Source: Leucaena leucocephala
Taxonomy: Eukaryota > Streptophyta > Magnoliopsida > Fabales > Fabaceae
Direction of reading: 5' to 3'
Assembly: GCA_037074615.1 (NCBI GenBank)
Contig: CM073551.1
Span: 14,755,750 to 14,819,749, forward strand
DNA: 64,000 nt
In this document: one piece after another, positions 11,339 through 24,915 of the stretch
Layout: each line of letters opens with the position of its first letter
How positions within the stretch are numbered: the stretch's first letter is position 1
The notes under the pieces: model-generated
Seen by the model: the letters and a program-made list of their open reading frames with translations, nothing else
The model's database searches: none
What the model was told of the DNA's origin: nothing
Translations under genes and position numbers: made by a program

Positions 11339-11980
11339 TGCTTATATTGTTTAATTAGAGTAAATTAAAATAGAAATATTATTTAATATTTGAAAATTTA
11401 TTTTATTCAAAATTTTAATTATAATTACAATTTTTAAGAATGTCTCTATATTTTTTGCAACTACTAATTTTAAGTGAATATTGGTTATTATTATTTTAAC
11501 TTAATATTGTTTTAAAATTTATAAAATAATTTTTCCTCCAAACTTGACTTTTCTAGAGGTTATTAACTGATAGAAACCTCCTCAAAAATTTTGAAGTTTA
11601 AAATTTAAATTTTCCTACGTCATAAACATTTCTTGTGGTTACAAACTGTTAGAAACATTTGACCGTTTGGTTACGAAATTTGAAATTCAAATTTTCCTCC
11701 ATGGTGAACATTCTAGGTGTTGTTGCAACCGCTAGAAATGTTCAGGATGGAGAGAAATTTGAATTTAAAAAACTTGCAAACTTTTACCGCTATAAATGCT
11801 CACTGTGGAGCGTAAATTTCTAGTGGTTTTGTAACCGCTAGAAAATTTTGACCGTTATGTAGCCATTGGATATCTTCTTTAAAAGCTGAACAACTTTATC
11901 ATAAGTTCATTTTAACTTCTATTTGAGCTTTCGCTCTGAAGTGTTAACGAGATCTGAGTAATACTACTGATAGATAGGTT
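11339..11980. other. CACTA region between its two genes
   Basis: No gene is visible. From about 11540 to 11870 there are repeated CCGCTAGAAAT motifs in both orientations, mixed with AAATTTGAAATTCAAATTT-like inverted repeats. This probably holds the promoter of the TNP2 gene and TNPA-type binding sites. Confidence 0.5.
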
Positions 11981-12987
11981 ATGGATCAACTTGTATCAGT
12001 CGACTCCATAATATTTGGCTGGACTAAACAATTTCTTGGATTTTGCTTCTACCAATGCCTCCGTAATAGGTAAGATCCAGTGTCCATGTCCTAAGTGTAG
12101 TTTTAAAAAATGGCATTCAAGAGATATTGTTAGAGAGCATTTGATATTTAAACCCTTCCCACGAGAGTATATTTTTTGGCAACTACATGGGGAATTACCA
12201 GATATGATTGCTGAGTTAATTCCTATAATTTCACAAATGGGAGTACGAACAGAAGAATCCGATGCTGTGAATGTGATACTTTCAAAATTCATAAAAGTGA
12301 TGAGTCCGATGAAATAGAGGGGCCTCATCTAAAGTTCATTAGAAACAAAAGTGTCGAGAGTTTTTTGACCTCATGAACGAAGCTGATAAACCTCTTTATT
12401 CTAGGTGCTCTAATTATTCAAGGTTGTCTTAGTAAGGTTGTATCATATCAAATGCCTATGCGGTATGATTGAAAAGGTGATGTCCATGTTGTTGAAGATA
12501 CTAGGAGATGCTTTTCCTCAAGCCGAGTTCCCTCTATCTTTTTATGAGGCAAAGAAGATTATTAACAAACTTGGCTTGAACTACAAGAAGATATATGCAT
12601 GCCCAAACCACTGTATGCTATATTGTGGAGAGGATGCAAATAGGGAGATTTGTAAGCAATATAAGACATCTCGATACAAGTTGGTACAGAAGGGGAAAAG
12701 GCAGAAGAAGAGACCGACCAAAATTCTAAGGTACAATTTATTGCAATGTGTTACTTATTATGTATATGAACGAAATTTAATGCAATTCTTAATACATTGG
12801 ATTGTTGGGTACTTTCCTTTGAAAGAGGTGCATGTCATAAAAAATGGCTCAGCATATGAGGTGGCACGTTACTTAGCAAAATTCGGATGGTAAGTTGAGA
12901 CACCCACGAGATTCGGAGGCGAGGAAAGCATTTGACTTGAAATTTCCAGACTTTGCCGGTGATCCTAGAAATATTCATCTTGCCTTA

Positions 12988-13291
12988 GCAACGGATGATT
13001 TTATGTAACATCCCAAATTTTTCCTATCTATATAAGGCTGATATAGGAAAAATGTTAAGAAGGGATTGCGATGATAATAAGAAGAAAATATAATGGTAAG
13101 ATAAGTTTAAATCAAAGAAAGAATGAAAAAGTATACTTGGCAACGGATAGTTTTAATGTAACATCTCAAATTTTCCCTATTTGTATAAGACTGATAGAGA
13201 AAAGAGGTTAAGAAGGGATTGTGATGATAATCAGAAGAAAAGATAATGGTTAGATAAATTTAAGCCAAAGAAAGAATTGAAAAGTATAAAG
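12988..13291 (+). repeat. 152-bp imperfect tandem duplication across an LTR junction
   Basis: Copy 1 (12988-13139) and copy 2 (13140-13291) both begin GCAACGGAT and run through the last bases of TNP2 into the first 130 bp of LTR A2. Both contain an LTR start (13004 and 13157). Only copy 2 is preceded by TTTAA, which matches the right flank of the LTR. The copies differ at many places, so the duplication is not recent. Confidence 0.88.
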
Positions 13292-16220
13292 TTACAGGAC
13301 GTAAATGTCATTTAGACAAAAGTTAAATATAGAAAATTCAAGAAAAAATAGAAAAGGGACTTAAATGGAGTTTTGAAATTTTAGGGAATAAATTAGAATT
13401 TAAAAAAGTATAGTAAGGGACAAAAGTAGAATTTGGCAATTTTAGGGACTAAAGTTCAATTTTGCTAAATTCAGGGGAAAATGATAATTATGGAAAGTTG
13501 AGCTAGAAAAGGCTAAAAATTGTCCAGAAATATTTCAGTCTCAAATTTTATTAGTAAATAGAGGACAAAATTTGGGCTAGGTATATCTCTCATAATTCTG
13601 ATTTAAGGTCCCGCTAAATTAATATTAATTTCTGAAGTTAGGAAATTAGTACAGTATCTTCTAGATCCTAGAATCAGATAAAATTTTATATTAAAGTCTT
13701 ATAATTATGATAAGAATTTATGAAACTAACATAAGTAAAAAAGGAGTCATGTAAAATTAATTATAGAATTTAAGGTAAAATAGGACACTGATAAAGGATT
13801 TAAAGAAAACATATGGAATTTTATCAGGACTTCTGGGTCTTAAAAAATTATGAGACTTTATAGAAAATTCATTTAATAGTAGAATGAATTTTTAAAATTT
13901 TTAGAACTATTAAAATAATTATATAGAATTTATTTTAAAAGTTTGGGTAATTTAAGGATATCGGTATAGAAAATAAAAGGGGAGTGCCTTAGGATTTGTG
14001 CTAATTAGTAATTGGACTCAAGAAGAGGCCCAAATGGCATCAAATAAAGACCCAAGAATCCCAAGTTAGTGTCTTGGAGCACAAGTTGGATTTTAAGATA
14101 ATTTATGTATTTTTAAAAGAAAGAAAATCTAAGAATAATCAAGATAGCATGAGTTGGCTTGTGAGGTGTCTCAAGTGGGACCCACACCCCTCCACATGGC
14201 ATCAAGATAAGGAAGGAAGAGTTTGTCATGTGCTCCAATTTATTAAAATAATGTAAGAATTAAGTTAATTATGATTAAAGATAATTAATCCAAAAAGTAA
14301 CCAATGAAAGGCAAGATTAAGGGGTTGTAATTGTCATAAAATTGAGGGGCAAAATGGTCCCTTGAACCTTAAAATTTTTCTATAAATAGCCCCCATTCTT
14401 CATAAAATTGTGAAGCTAAGGAAGACAAGGGGAAACTATGGCAAAATGGAAAGCAAGCTTGAACCAAGGGAGAACAAAGGCACCAAATTTCCAAGATAGT
14501 TAAGGCATAAGGTAAGAGATCCTTCCTAGTTTATTTGTAAGTGTTTTGGAAGGATAAAACCTAGGTTTTAATGGTTGGAAAATGAATTATTCTTCTTGGA
14601 ACCTTGCTGGCCGAAATTCAACAATAAAGAACGAAGAAGGAAGTCAAATTAGAACCATGTAAAAAATACTTAGACAAGCTAGTTGGGATGGTTGGTAATT
14701 GGATTAAATTGATATTCTTGACTTTGCTATTTATGAGGCCTTTCGGCCAAAGGCTGTTTTGGATAGTGGAATGTGATTTTCTTTATTCTAATGCTTCCAT
14801 TGAATTCAAATACTAATTTTGTGTAGGATTGGAACCTTGGAAGCATTGAAATTGAAAAGAGAAATTTTGGAACCCTTTCTATACTGTTCATACTAATGAA
14901 CAGTAACGAGAATTTCATAATTTTGATGTTTCCAATAGTTTTAAAATGAAAATTTGTGTGGGAATAAGTAGAGAAACAAGTATTGGAAGCATTGGAATCA
15001 AAATGAGATATTTTACAAAGAAAGAGGGCATGTTTCGGTTCTATCTAGAATTGCATGAAGGAGCTAAAATTTTATAATTCTAAACTCATAAATGGATTTA
15101 AAAGGCAAAATTGTATAGAGTAAAGTTAAGACATTAATTAATTCAATGGCCAAGCCAATTAATAAAAATTAGGAAAGTTACCTTAGTTAATTAGGTTCAA
15201 TGTTCATGAATACCAAGTGGATTGGATTGTAATGAATGAATGATTAAGTAATGTTTAGGCATTAATTTGTGTGTTCAAAGAAGGCAGCCACATATCAAGG
15301 AGAAGTGACAAAAGAAAGGTTAAAGGAAGAGCAAGTGATTAAGGTAGTAGACTATTCTAAACTTGTATGTATTGAATGTTATGTATGGCTGTGTGATAGC
15401 TTGGTTGAATTGTGTTTTATATGTGTAATTGTTTGAAGCTCTATTTATATGATTAATTTGGCCAATTGTATTTCATATGATACATGGAAGCATGCTCATT
15501 ACATTATGTTAACACAATCACAAGCAAGCACAAGTACAAAAGCATTAATGCATATATTGTTTAGTGCCGTTTATTACTGAGATTTCCCCAGAAATTTCAC
15601 CCCTTCCATATCAATCCAATCACAGCAGGTCTTCTTAAGATGGAGGAGATGAAGATGCATGAAGAAAATTTAAGAATTATTTAGCATGATTGATATGAGA
15701 TTGATATATGATAATGTAAATTGTATGTATAGTTGCTGGAATTTCTGTTTATAAGTAGTATTCAGATTTAAGCTGTGAACTTTGAGCTATAATTAAAAAT
15801 AGTTAATAATTGAATAAACATATGATAAATTATTAGTACTTAGTTAACATGCCAAGCTTCATTTTGACACCAAGAATGCCTTATTTCGATATCTTTACAA
15901 AAAGAGCAAAATTTTCAAAGTTTGGGACTAGAAATTGTTTTCCATAATTTTTGATCAAATAAACAATGAACTTTGCTGTTAAAACTGTATCGATTGGCTA
16001 AGCATTTGGTATGAGAATTATTTTTCTCTTAAAATTCATTTCGATTTTTCTTAAAGTAGTTATGATTTTTTGAAGTTCGTCGCCAAATCTGGAAATACCA
16101 AATGAGCAGTACCCGTGAGGCTTAGAAATTCTAGATTTTGTAATTGAACTTCAATAGATGTTTAGGTGGTTCTAAATGCTACCAAATGGTCCCTAAGACA
16201 TACGAAAGTAAGGTGTTATA
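13157..16220 (+). mobile_element. Family A solo LTR (copy A2)
   Basis: The LTR is 3064 bp, starts TGTAACATCTC and ends AGGTGTTATA, a decayed GGATGTTTCA-type end. TTTAA flanks it at 13152-13156 and 16221-16225. A TATAAATA box is at 14381-14388 and the family stem-loop (TGAGATTTCCCCAGAAATTTCA type) at 15578-15599. It belongs to the subfamily of A6 and A8 in its middle part. The ends and promoter resemble large Ty3/gypsy (Tekay-like) LTRs, but with no internal region this is inference. Confidence 0.88.
14381..14388 (+). promoter_or_regulatory. TATA box of LTR A2
   Basis: TATAAATA is followed by GCCCCC, at the same relative place as the TATAAATACCCCC boxes of the other family A LTRs. Confidence 0.7.
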
Positions 16221-16684
16221 TTTAATCCTTTCAGAAGCATGAGCCCAAGCTACATTATCTGGCCAGTGGTCTTAATTTCGTACAATCTTCCATCTTGGAT
16301 ATGCATGAAACAGAGCTCATTTTTGCTTTCTATGATCATTCCTGGCAAGAAAGCATTGGGGAATGATATAAACATCTACCTATAACTGTTGATACAAGAA
16401 TTGATGGAGCTGTGGTCGGATGGTGTTGAGACGTACGATTCATTTGAGAAGCTACTGTTCAACCTCAGTGCAGCCTTAATGTGGAAGATAAGTGATTTCC
16501 CTGGCTTATCCTGAAAGCAACTTTGACTCTGTACCATGTCGCCTTTCGTACAGTCGCAAGTGGTGCTTCATGGGACATTGATGGTTTAACGATTCCAAGA
16601 ACATATTTAGATTGCAACGGGTTCACTTTAATGGAAACCAAGAAAAGAGAGATCCTCCTGTTACTTTGTTTGTGGGGATGTCCT

Positions 16685-18543
16685 TGTTGGAAGTTGTGCC
16701 CTAGGGGCCAATCATTGTATCATGTTATCATATTATTTGCATGTTTACTATGATGACAATCCTTGGATAACTAGTGATTTTATCCTAAATGTCCCTGGTC
16801 GGTCATCTATGCGGGAGCAGAGATGAAATAAGACCAGTATGACTTTGAAGATATATAGAGATATAAATCAAAGTCATAAGCACATGTAAGAGTACAGGGT
16901 GTTGGATCGACCCGCTATGAGAGAGCTGCATGGGTTAAGTCATAAGTTTCTCTCATATACAAGCCATGTCACTATGCCCTTTGACCTGAGATCATCATGG
17001 ATTCCTACATGACAAACGCTCAGCTTTGACCAGTCAAAAGTCACTTTTGACCGAGTGATCATAAAGGCTATGCTCGGGCTTAGTGGTTTTTCATGCGGAG
17101 GAATGTGAATGGTCAAGATGGAATTTGTCCCTCACATTCGTAGAGAGATATTACTGGGCCCCTCGATGAGTGAGTCTGAGAAATGTATGGCCATACTGGA
17201 ATGGAAAGGTAGTTCCATTTCTATATTCAGACTACTCAGGGATCGAGAAAGTAACGGTCAGGAACAGGAGGATGACGTTGTCCATGCCTCATCCTTGACC
17301 GAAATATCGTGTGACAAAAGGGACGTGATATGGTTGTATGAAAGGTTACATCGTTTATCGATCCTCATATGTTTTGGGTAGTCGTAATGCCTTACTAGAG
17401 ACCGCTTACGACTTGTGGGTCAGTATAGTAACTGGGCCACTGCCAACTTCATATGGGCCTACAGGGTCGCACACAAAACAGCCCAATGCGAGCTATGATG
17501 TCCAGATTCATTGAATCTAAGAGATGTCTAGATTCAATGAATAATCTAGGGTGGATATATATTTTATATATATATAAATTAGTTTATATAAATATTATAT
17601 ATATAATATAAGAGATATTTGTAAGATTTAATTTATAAGGATAAATTAAATCTCTATCAATTTTGAATTTGAATTTAAATGGATATGATCTATTTGAATT
17701 TGAAATTCAAATTGATAAGATATCTCAAATTTGATTTGTGAGAATAAATCAAATATAATTCTGTCTTATCTTTATTTTAAATTAAATAAATAGATGAATT
17801 AAATCTGTGGGACGGATTTAATATAAACCATATTTATTTAATCAGTTTCTTATTAAATTATGCAATATATGATATTGTATTAATTCAGAATTAATATAAG
17901 ATTAATTCTGAAGCCCGGCCTTATTAGAAGCCCGATAGCTTCCTATATATTTGACATTAGGAGCTAGGGTTCTACAGAAAAATACATCTCTACACACACA
18001 TTCAGACGTGAGAAGAGGGGGCAGGGAGAGTGCAAAAGGTTTGCACATAAGAAACTGCCGAGATAGAGATGGTGAGGACGGAATCTCTAGAAAGCCCTAG
18101 AGGGACAAGAGGCGCTAGCACGTCGTTCGCGATTGGAACGCTGTTCGTGTGGATACCGGTAGAGGAAGCCGATCTGAGCTGTCGACTTCTACGATACGAC
18201 CAGACACGAAGCAAGGTCACGACCAGAACACGCTGAGGTCACGACCATACAGGCATCTGAACGTCAGAAATCCGAAAAGAAGAGGCAGGTCGCGACTTGA
18301 AGCTGACGAGGTCGCGACTACAAACTCCAGAGACTTCAGGTCGCGACGAGAAGCACAGGAGGTCGCGACTAAAATGTTCCAGAGGTGAAGAGTCGCGACT
18401 AGTGGACACTTAGGTCGCGACCAAAGCTTGAAACCGAAGGTAACACTTCTTTCTCCTTGACTTAAACACATTCGGTAGATCCTGGCTGGGAATGGAAAAA
18501 TTTTTAAAGTTAATTTTCGCTGCGTGTCTTCCAATTCCCTTCA
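16685..18543 (+). mobile_element. Family C solo LTR (copy C2)
   Basis: The LTR is 1859 bp, starts TGTTGGAAGTTGTGCCC and ends TTCCAATTCCCTTCA. GTCCT flanks it at 16680-16684 and 18544-18548. It splits the TNP2 gene; removing it rejoins the flanking TNP2 sequence. It contains eight GTCGCGAC-type motifs at 18216-18421. Confidence 0.92.
18216..18421. repeat. GTCGCGAC array in C2
   Basis: Motifs start at 18216, 18238, 18289, 18311, 18340, 18362, 18392 and 18414. Six are exact and the first two are GTCACGAC. Spacing is 22, 51, 22, 29, 22, 30 and 22 bp, the same pattern as C1 with one 51-bp unit fewer. Confidence 0.92.
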
Positions 18544-19112
18544 GTCCTGCTGTAGTTACAAGATGTTGATGTCAAAATTGGCAAGAATGAGGATCCCGAA
18601 TGACTAGGATGACGATCTCGTGTAACATCTAATGGTTAGCCTATGCAGTGGCAGAAGAGAAGCATATTTTTTACTCTTCCTTATTGGGAATCTAATTTTC
18701 TATGCCACAGTTTAGACGTTATGCACATTGAGAAAAATGTGTGCGATAATGTGATATATACATTGCTCATTGAAGACAAAAAGTCTAAAGACCATCTCAC
18801 AGCTAGAAAAGATTTATGGGCTTGGGGAATTCTTGAAGAGGATTGGCCTGATAAAAATGACACGTTCCAGCCAGCTAAATTCACCTTGATGAAGCATATC
18901 AATGATATTTTCCTTTCAACATTGAAGAATATAAAAGTACCTAATGAATATTCTAGCAACATCTCAAGGTTTCGATCTACAAGCTCAAAAGGTTACTGGG
19001 TTAAAGAGTCATGACTCCCATGTTCTTTGCAACAGGTACTCCCACTGGATTTGAGGAACACACTTCCTTTTGATGTATCAGTGATTTGGTGGAGCTGTGT
19101 TCTGGTGATTCT

Positions 19113-22100
19113 TGTCACATCCTTATTTTTATACATCTTAAGGACCATTCAGTAGCACTTAGAACCACTTTCAGGGTCATTGAAGTTTAAACTCTTAATC
19201 TGGAATTTTATTCATATCGGGTACTGTTCACTGTGGCAAATTCCAGATGAGTGACCTGATTTTGAAAATTCATAACTAATTCTAGAAAAATCGAAATGAA
19301 TTGGTTCAAATTGCTACATGAATATAACTTAAGTATATTTCAGGGAAAAATTATTGGTTTACCATTACTTGAAAAATTCAACGTGGGTCAACGTTTCAAC
19401 TTTACTGTTCATCCATTGACTTTCTCCTTAATCCAGCATTCTAGTCTCAACTTTAACAATTTATATATTTTCGTGTATACATCCAAATGAGGCACTCTAT
19501 ATATCAAATTAAATATTAGGGTGTCTAATATTTACCATAAAAATATCATATATTTATTTAACCATTCTATATTTTTAATGATTTATCCAACATCAATAGG
19601 TCTTCACGAGTTACAGTTCACAAGGCCACTTTTTAGCAACCAACTTTACATATTAGTGCATATACATCACATATCAGTCAAGCATGCCAGATAACAATTA
19701 TTATTAAATAATCTACTGTTATACATCAGTGCATGATTAACATCCCCATATTTCTGTTACACTTTTCGTTGTCTAAAGCAGCATAACTGCTACATTCCGT
19801 CTGTAGAAAATAACCGATCTTGTACCGATTTGGCAATTCCCGTAGGAGCTACCATTCTACGTAAGTACCTAGGAAAGACTAGATGAACCTGCTAGGTCCA
19901 CTCACTTCCAACCTCCTTAGACAGCACCTACGTACATAGTACGTATCAGTTCCTTTCTTTGTTCCTGCTTTGTTGCCAGAATTTCGGCAGCCTACCGGCG
20001 TCTCCTAAAATTTCCAAATTTTATTTTGACAGAACCTCCCCTGTAATATTATATATGGGAATGAGATTTAGGGAAATCTCAGTAGTAATAATCATAACAA
20101 TATATGTAATGCAGTGTGACAGTGCTTGCTTCTGATTGTGTACAGATAAGCATGCTGCGTGCTTCCATACTCAATAACATATGATCATAGCATTGTAGTA
20201 GAGCTTCAAGCATAACATATAAGACAACAATCCAACCAAACAATAGCACAACAAATCACAAAGCCATTACATAAAAGCTAGGATTAGTTACTACCTCAAA
20301 GGCTCAGCAGAACTCTACTATCTCTATTCTGCTTCCAGCTCTACCAGAACTTCCTTTCTTTCTTTCTTCCTCTCACTTTCTCTCTCTAGCACCTCCTCCT
20401 CTCTCTAAAAGGCCCAAAACCATGATGCAAATGAATGGGGAGGGGGGTATTTATAGTTTTGGTCAATGGCATTCTTGTAATTTTGAAGCCATCTGATCCC
20501 GTGGTCTTAGTTTTTCCGGAATTTCCTATTTTCTTTTATTCCTTTTACTGCATCATGCATGATATCACCTCAAGGCCACCTCATGGGACACCTCATATGT
20601 CACATGGTGAAATTACAAGCTCTTGGGACACCTCATCAGCTGACTCAGCAGTTCTAGTCCAATCCAGTACCGGTCCGGTCCGATTTCCAACAAACTGGAC
20701 TCACCGGCTAAGATTGTGCCACGTGTCCTTAACTTTTCTTCTGCCTCTAGGATGATGCCATGTGCCATCTGGAAGGGACCTTTCACGCCTTCCAATGCTA
20801 TCCAGATAAGTCCTGAACTTTATCTGATCACCTCCTCGATTATCGTGCCAACCGAGTAACTTTACTTTATTGAAACAGCATTAAAATAGTATTTTAATGC
20901 AACTTTTTCTCACATACTTCATGGGCTACGTTTTTGGGCTCTGGGAACATCATCTTGGGTCTCTGATCCAGCCCAAGTACTTTGATGGCACGATTCCCAA
21001 GAAACAGCCCTTGGCAAATTACCAAAATACCCCTGAGTGCCTTTTCTTGCACTATTTTAACCCTGAGGGCAAAACTATCATTTTACACCTTTCTATACTT
21101 TATCAGAGCATATACTGACTCTGATTAACTTCATCTGTATATGTATTGGCCTCTAGGCCTATCCAGAATGACCAAAATGCCCTTCATACGCTTATTACCC
21201 CTTTGGTACAACACATGGGCATTTTCGTAATTTTGTACTTTTCCGGGGTTCTGCCAGACACTGGCCCGCCTATCAGTCCAAGAGTCTTATTGGGCCTTTT
21301 TTGGCACCATTATTAGGCCTCTCTGGGTCCATTACCTTTATGGCACGCATTTCGAGGAATCTTCCTTGGCACAGTTCACTGAATATTTTATTATTATTTA
21401 CCGTTTATACACATTTTCGGACACCAGCTCCTTTTGTCAGATACACTGCCCTACTGTGTTTGGGCAGCCATTTGGGTCATAACGGGCATCTGACTGTTGT
21501 TACCCGACCTTATTCAGTCTTAGTTTAAATACCGATAAATCTCCCTATCGGATACCCGGAGGCCTCACACTCCCGTCTGGATTTTCTGATTTGTGAATAA
21601 CTTTTTCTACGGGCCTCCTATCGGTATTCTGTCAGTTTCCTAACATCCTCCCCATAAGGACGCATCATCCTGTATTTTCTCACCTAGATCTGAAATCTAG
21701 GATATCCGGTAGGAATTTTTATAACTTTTGGACGATCAGTCCATTTCTGGCTATCGGGAGTCTTCAAAAATTCCAGTATTAGGCCAGATTACCGAGCGTC
21801 ACTTGCTTTCCCTACCGGTGGAATCTGGGACTGAGATGCTTCCAGACAGTCCAAACCACTTCCGGCCTGACTTTCTTTAATTACACTTTAGCCCCAAGGA
21901 ACTTTTATTCTTTTCAATTAAGTCCCTTTTTATTTGGCTAAAATTACACTTAAAGACCCCACCTTTTTCTCTACTTTTCCTTTTTGGCTTTATACTTTCC
22001 ATAATTGCAGTTAAGCCCCTTCAGTTTCTTTCTTTTGCAATTTAATCCCTTTCTTTGCATAAATGGCCATCATATCTCTAGAGACTTTCACTATATCAGT

Positions 22101-22321
22101 CCCTGGACTTATTTGAACCTAGGTGAACTGTCCTGATTCTGTAGGTTAAAGACTTAACTCATCTTTAAATCCTGAAGGACTTAGCTCATCCCTCGGATTC
22201 CTACAAAATACAGGTAAGTGATCCACCCATATCAGATTACTACCCTGGGACTACGGGTTTAGCAGCCTGCCCATATCAGACTACTTCCCAGTTCTCCTAG
22301 ACCAAAAATCGGGATGTTACA
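19113..22321 (-). mobile_element. Family A solo LTR (copy A3)
   Basis: The LTR is 3209 bp on the minus strand. It ends (left) with TGTCACATCC and starts (right) with GGGATGTTACA. The flanks ATTCT (19108-19112) and ATTCC (22322-22326) match at four of five bases. A TATAAATA box (minus) is at 20448-20455 and the stem-loop at 20062-20081. The left flank is CACTA TNP2 but the right flank is Sirevirus-like LTR1, so the copy sits at a junction between two elements or the flanks were rearranged. Confidence 0.83.
20448..20455 (-). promoter_or_regulatory. TATA box of LTR A3
   Basis: TATAAATA followed by CCCCC on the minus strand; the downstream leader (20330-20400 read leftward) is GA-rich as in sister copies. 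Confidence 0.7.
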
Positions 22322-22944
22322 ATTCCGGCTGTATTACCCAAGAGGGGGGCTGAATTAGGATGATTTTAAAATTTTTAAAAAACTCTAAATATATTTAAAC
22401 AAGATTGAATGGAAAGTTTAGAATGATATCACTGAAGGAAGAAGTTGTTGAGGAGAGATTGCAAAAGATGATTTATATTGGTTCGACCCAATCCATTTAG
22501 CCTACGTCCAGTCTTGAGAGAGCTGCTCTAAATGTTCCACTATCTCCAAGATTCCGTGGGCTCTTGGTGCCTTAGTACATTCACGTGAGAATCCCTCTCA
22601 CTCCCCTTTACAACCCGTAAGGTTATCCAGTGAGAATCCCTCTCACTCTCCCTTATACCCATAAGGTTACAATTCACTCAAGATACTCACACTCTTGAGC
22701 AATTTGAAAAGATGTTTGATATAGATAAAACTCTCTCAGTAAAGTAGATAAGATAAACACTTAAGCTCAAAAACTTTCTAAGTTTCTCTTTTTTGAAGAT
22801 GATATGCTATGAATCAAAGAAGAGAAAACATAGTGAAATATAGACTTTTTGATATTTTTTGAGTATAATCAAAGTGCATTGTAAGCATCTCCAATATTTC
22901 TTTTACTTCTCCCAACTTCTTCAGCTTTCTTATTTTGGCTTCTT

Positions 22945-22952
22945 CTTTTATA
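22945..22952 (-). promoter_or_regulatory. TATA box of LTR1
   Basis: TATAAAAG on the minus strand, conserved in place in LTR2 (41926-41933) and LTR3 (59069-59076). Confidence 0.65.
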
Positions 22953-24915
22953 CTCATGCTTCATAATTTCATTGAAGTAGTCGTTGATAGATATAGCCAT
23001 TATTTGCTGACGTGTGCACTGCTCCTTTTGGTTCTTTCGTTGATCTTGCCTTAGCCTGTAAATAATCTTGAAACATGCTTTAGTAAAGATATATAATCAT
23101 TATAACCATATAGCAATTGTTTCTAAATGATTTAGATTAAAGTTCAAAATCTATCAAAGTCTGGTTTAAAACGCTTTTCACAAAATAACTTGAATTATTG
23201 AAGTGCTTATCGAAAAACATCCTTATCAAAAAGGTCTTTGATAAATTGCTGAAGAATTGCATTTGAAACAGTTTAAATCTTATCGAGCAATACTTTGACA
23301 ATTAGCCTTATCAAAAATGACTTTGATAAATCTTCAATGGATATCATTTAATAGATCTTGGATTTATCGAATAGTTATTGGATAATTATGTCCTTATCGA
23401 ATAACTCTTTAAAAAATATTCTTTTAAAACATATGCTTTCAGACTTATCATTATATTTCACAATACCTCATTTATCGAAGTGTTCTTCGATAAATAAGCT
23501 CTTTAAATAGCTTATCGATAAATGTTGAAGAGCATTTTTCAAACCTTTTCATCTTAAATCATAGAATATATTTAGAAACAAGAATACATAAAATCATTTA
23601 TCAATACAGATTACAAGATCATCATTTTAGCATAACAAAGCAAGTCATAGATCATAAGCTCGACTGAATTCATAAATCATTCAGCAAATATAAATGAGCT
23701 ATAAGTTTATGAAGATCATTCATTCAATTATATCAAAGTAATTCATAAGCTCATCAAAGTTATTCCAGGACTTATCCAATCAAGATTTTGACAGATTAAT
23801 TTTAACAAAGGATCTTATCAAAGATCTCTTTGATAAATGACCGATTGAATAGTTAATCGATAAGATCATAATTAATCTTACTTTGAATCTTTCATGAATA
23901 AGCTTATCTCCATAAATTCAAGACCAACTATATATGATTCAAGTAGATCAGTCAATCATTATAAGCAATGAATCATCATCAAAATATTTCAAATAATAAA
24001 ATCACCACCAGTAATATTAATCAATATTAAAACTCCAGTGGTTTGAATTTGAAATAACTTATTTTCTCTTTCTTCAATTTGATCTTATATAAATTGTAAT
24101 TTAAGATTCTAGAGATCATTTTGAGAAGAAAATAATTTAGTTCGATCACTGTAAAGATTATTTTATCAGAACAAAAACTCAATGATCAAGAATGATTAAA
24201 AGTATTTTCAATGATAAGATTTTAAGCCTTTAAACCTTTCCATTCTCTGATCATAAGTTTTGATAAAACATCTAGAGAAGAAGCAATCAAGATAATATCA
24301 CATTAAAAGCAAATAGTGTAAAATCATTCGATTCAGTGCTTTTTGTAAACTCAGAAATTTTCTTTAATTTATCGAAAAGTTATTGGATAAATCCCCTTAT
24401 TGAATAGTCCTTCGATAAATGAATCTTAATGACTTCTTTTGAAAACATACTTCATTAATCGAAGACTTTATCGACAAATCCTTTGATCAATCAATTCTCT
24501 AATAAAGCCTTTTATAAAATTCTTTTCATAAACTAAGTCTTTACAAAACTTATCACAGGCTTCTATGAAAATTCCCTTATTTAATAAGTCTTTGAATAAT
24601 TATAGTTTTAGAACAATGATTCAGAATTTTCATAAACTAAATTTAGATTAATTTATTGGAGTCTTTATTGATAAGAAACCTTATCGAATAAGTGTAACAT
24701 CCCAATTTTCAGGCTTAGAGACGTAGAAATAGCCTAAGATTGAGAGGCTACCAGACCCCCTTTGAGCAGAAGTCCCAGAGACACACAGAGAGTTTTCAGG
24801 GACTAAGCTGCGAGTAAGTGAAGGTATAGGGATTTATGAAAGTCCCAAGGGGTAGAATGGCCATTTTGGGAAATGTGAAGGTCAAAGGTTGCAGAGTTGA
24901 GAGTTGACCAGTTTG

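Larger units (their letters stand above)
903..19112 (+). mobile_element. Decayed CACTA (En/Spm-like) DNA transposon, host of nested insertions
   Basis: The stretch is one CACTA element split by at least five younger insertions. Support comes from a Transposase_24-like gene, a TNP2-type transposase gene, both on the plus strand, and clusters of the motif CCGCTAGAAAT in both orientations, as expected of CACTA subterminal repeats. With the inserts removed, about 6 kb of CACTA sequence is left. The CACTA terminal repeat itself is not seen: the left end is covered by LTR A1 and the right side stops at LTR A3. The family assignment rests on protein similarity recalled from known TNP2 proteins. Confidence 0.85.
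11981..19112 (+). pseudogene. CACTA TNP2-type transposase, split by two LTRs
   Basis: TNP2 is the catalytic transposase of CACTA elements. Block 1 (11981-13156) starts MDQLVSVDSI. After a frame change it has the N-terminal transposase-associated domain with IQCPCPKCSFKKWHSRDIV, then DLMNEADKPLYSRCSNYS, SFYEAKKIINKLGLNYKKI and ACPNHCMLY. It ends near PDFAGDPRNIHLALATD. LTR A2 interrupts it there. Block 2 (16221-16684) continues with NPF-type residues, YIIWPVVLISYNLPSW and LWSDGVETYDSF. LTR C2 interrupts again. Block 3 (18544-19112) has KRSIFFTLPYWESNF, LDVMHIEKNVCDNV (from 18712) and NIKVPNEYSSNISR, and stops at LTR A3. Several stops and frame changes show it is dead. The C-terminal part is missing. 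Confidence 0.92.

Noticed and set aside
18681..18962. 93-residue minus-strand frame
   Set aside because: It is antisense to the TNP2 block containing LDVMHIEKN.
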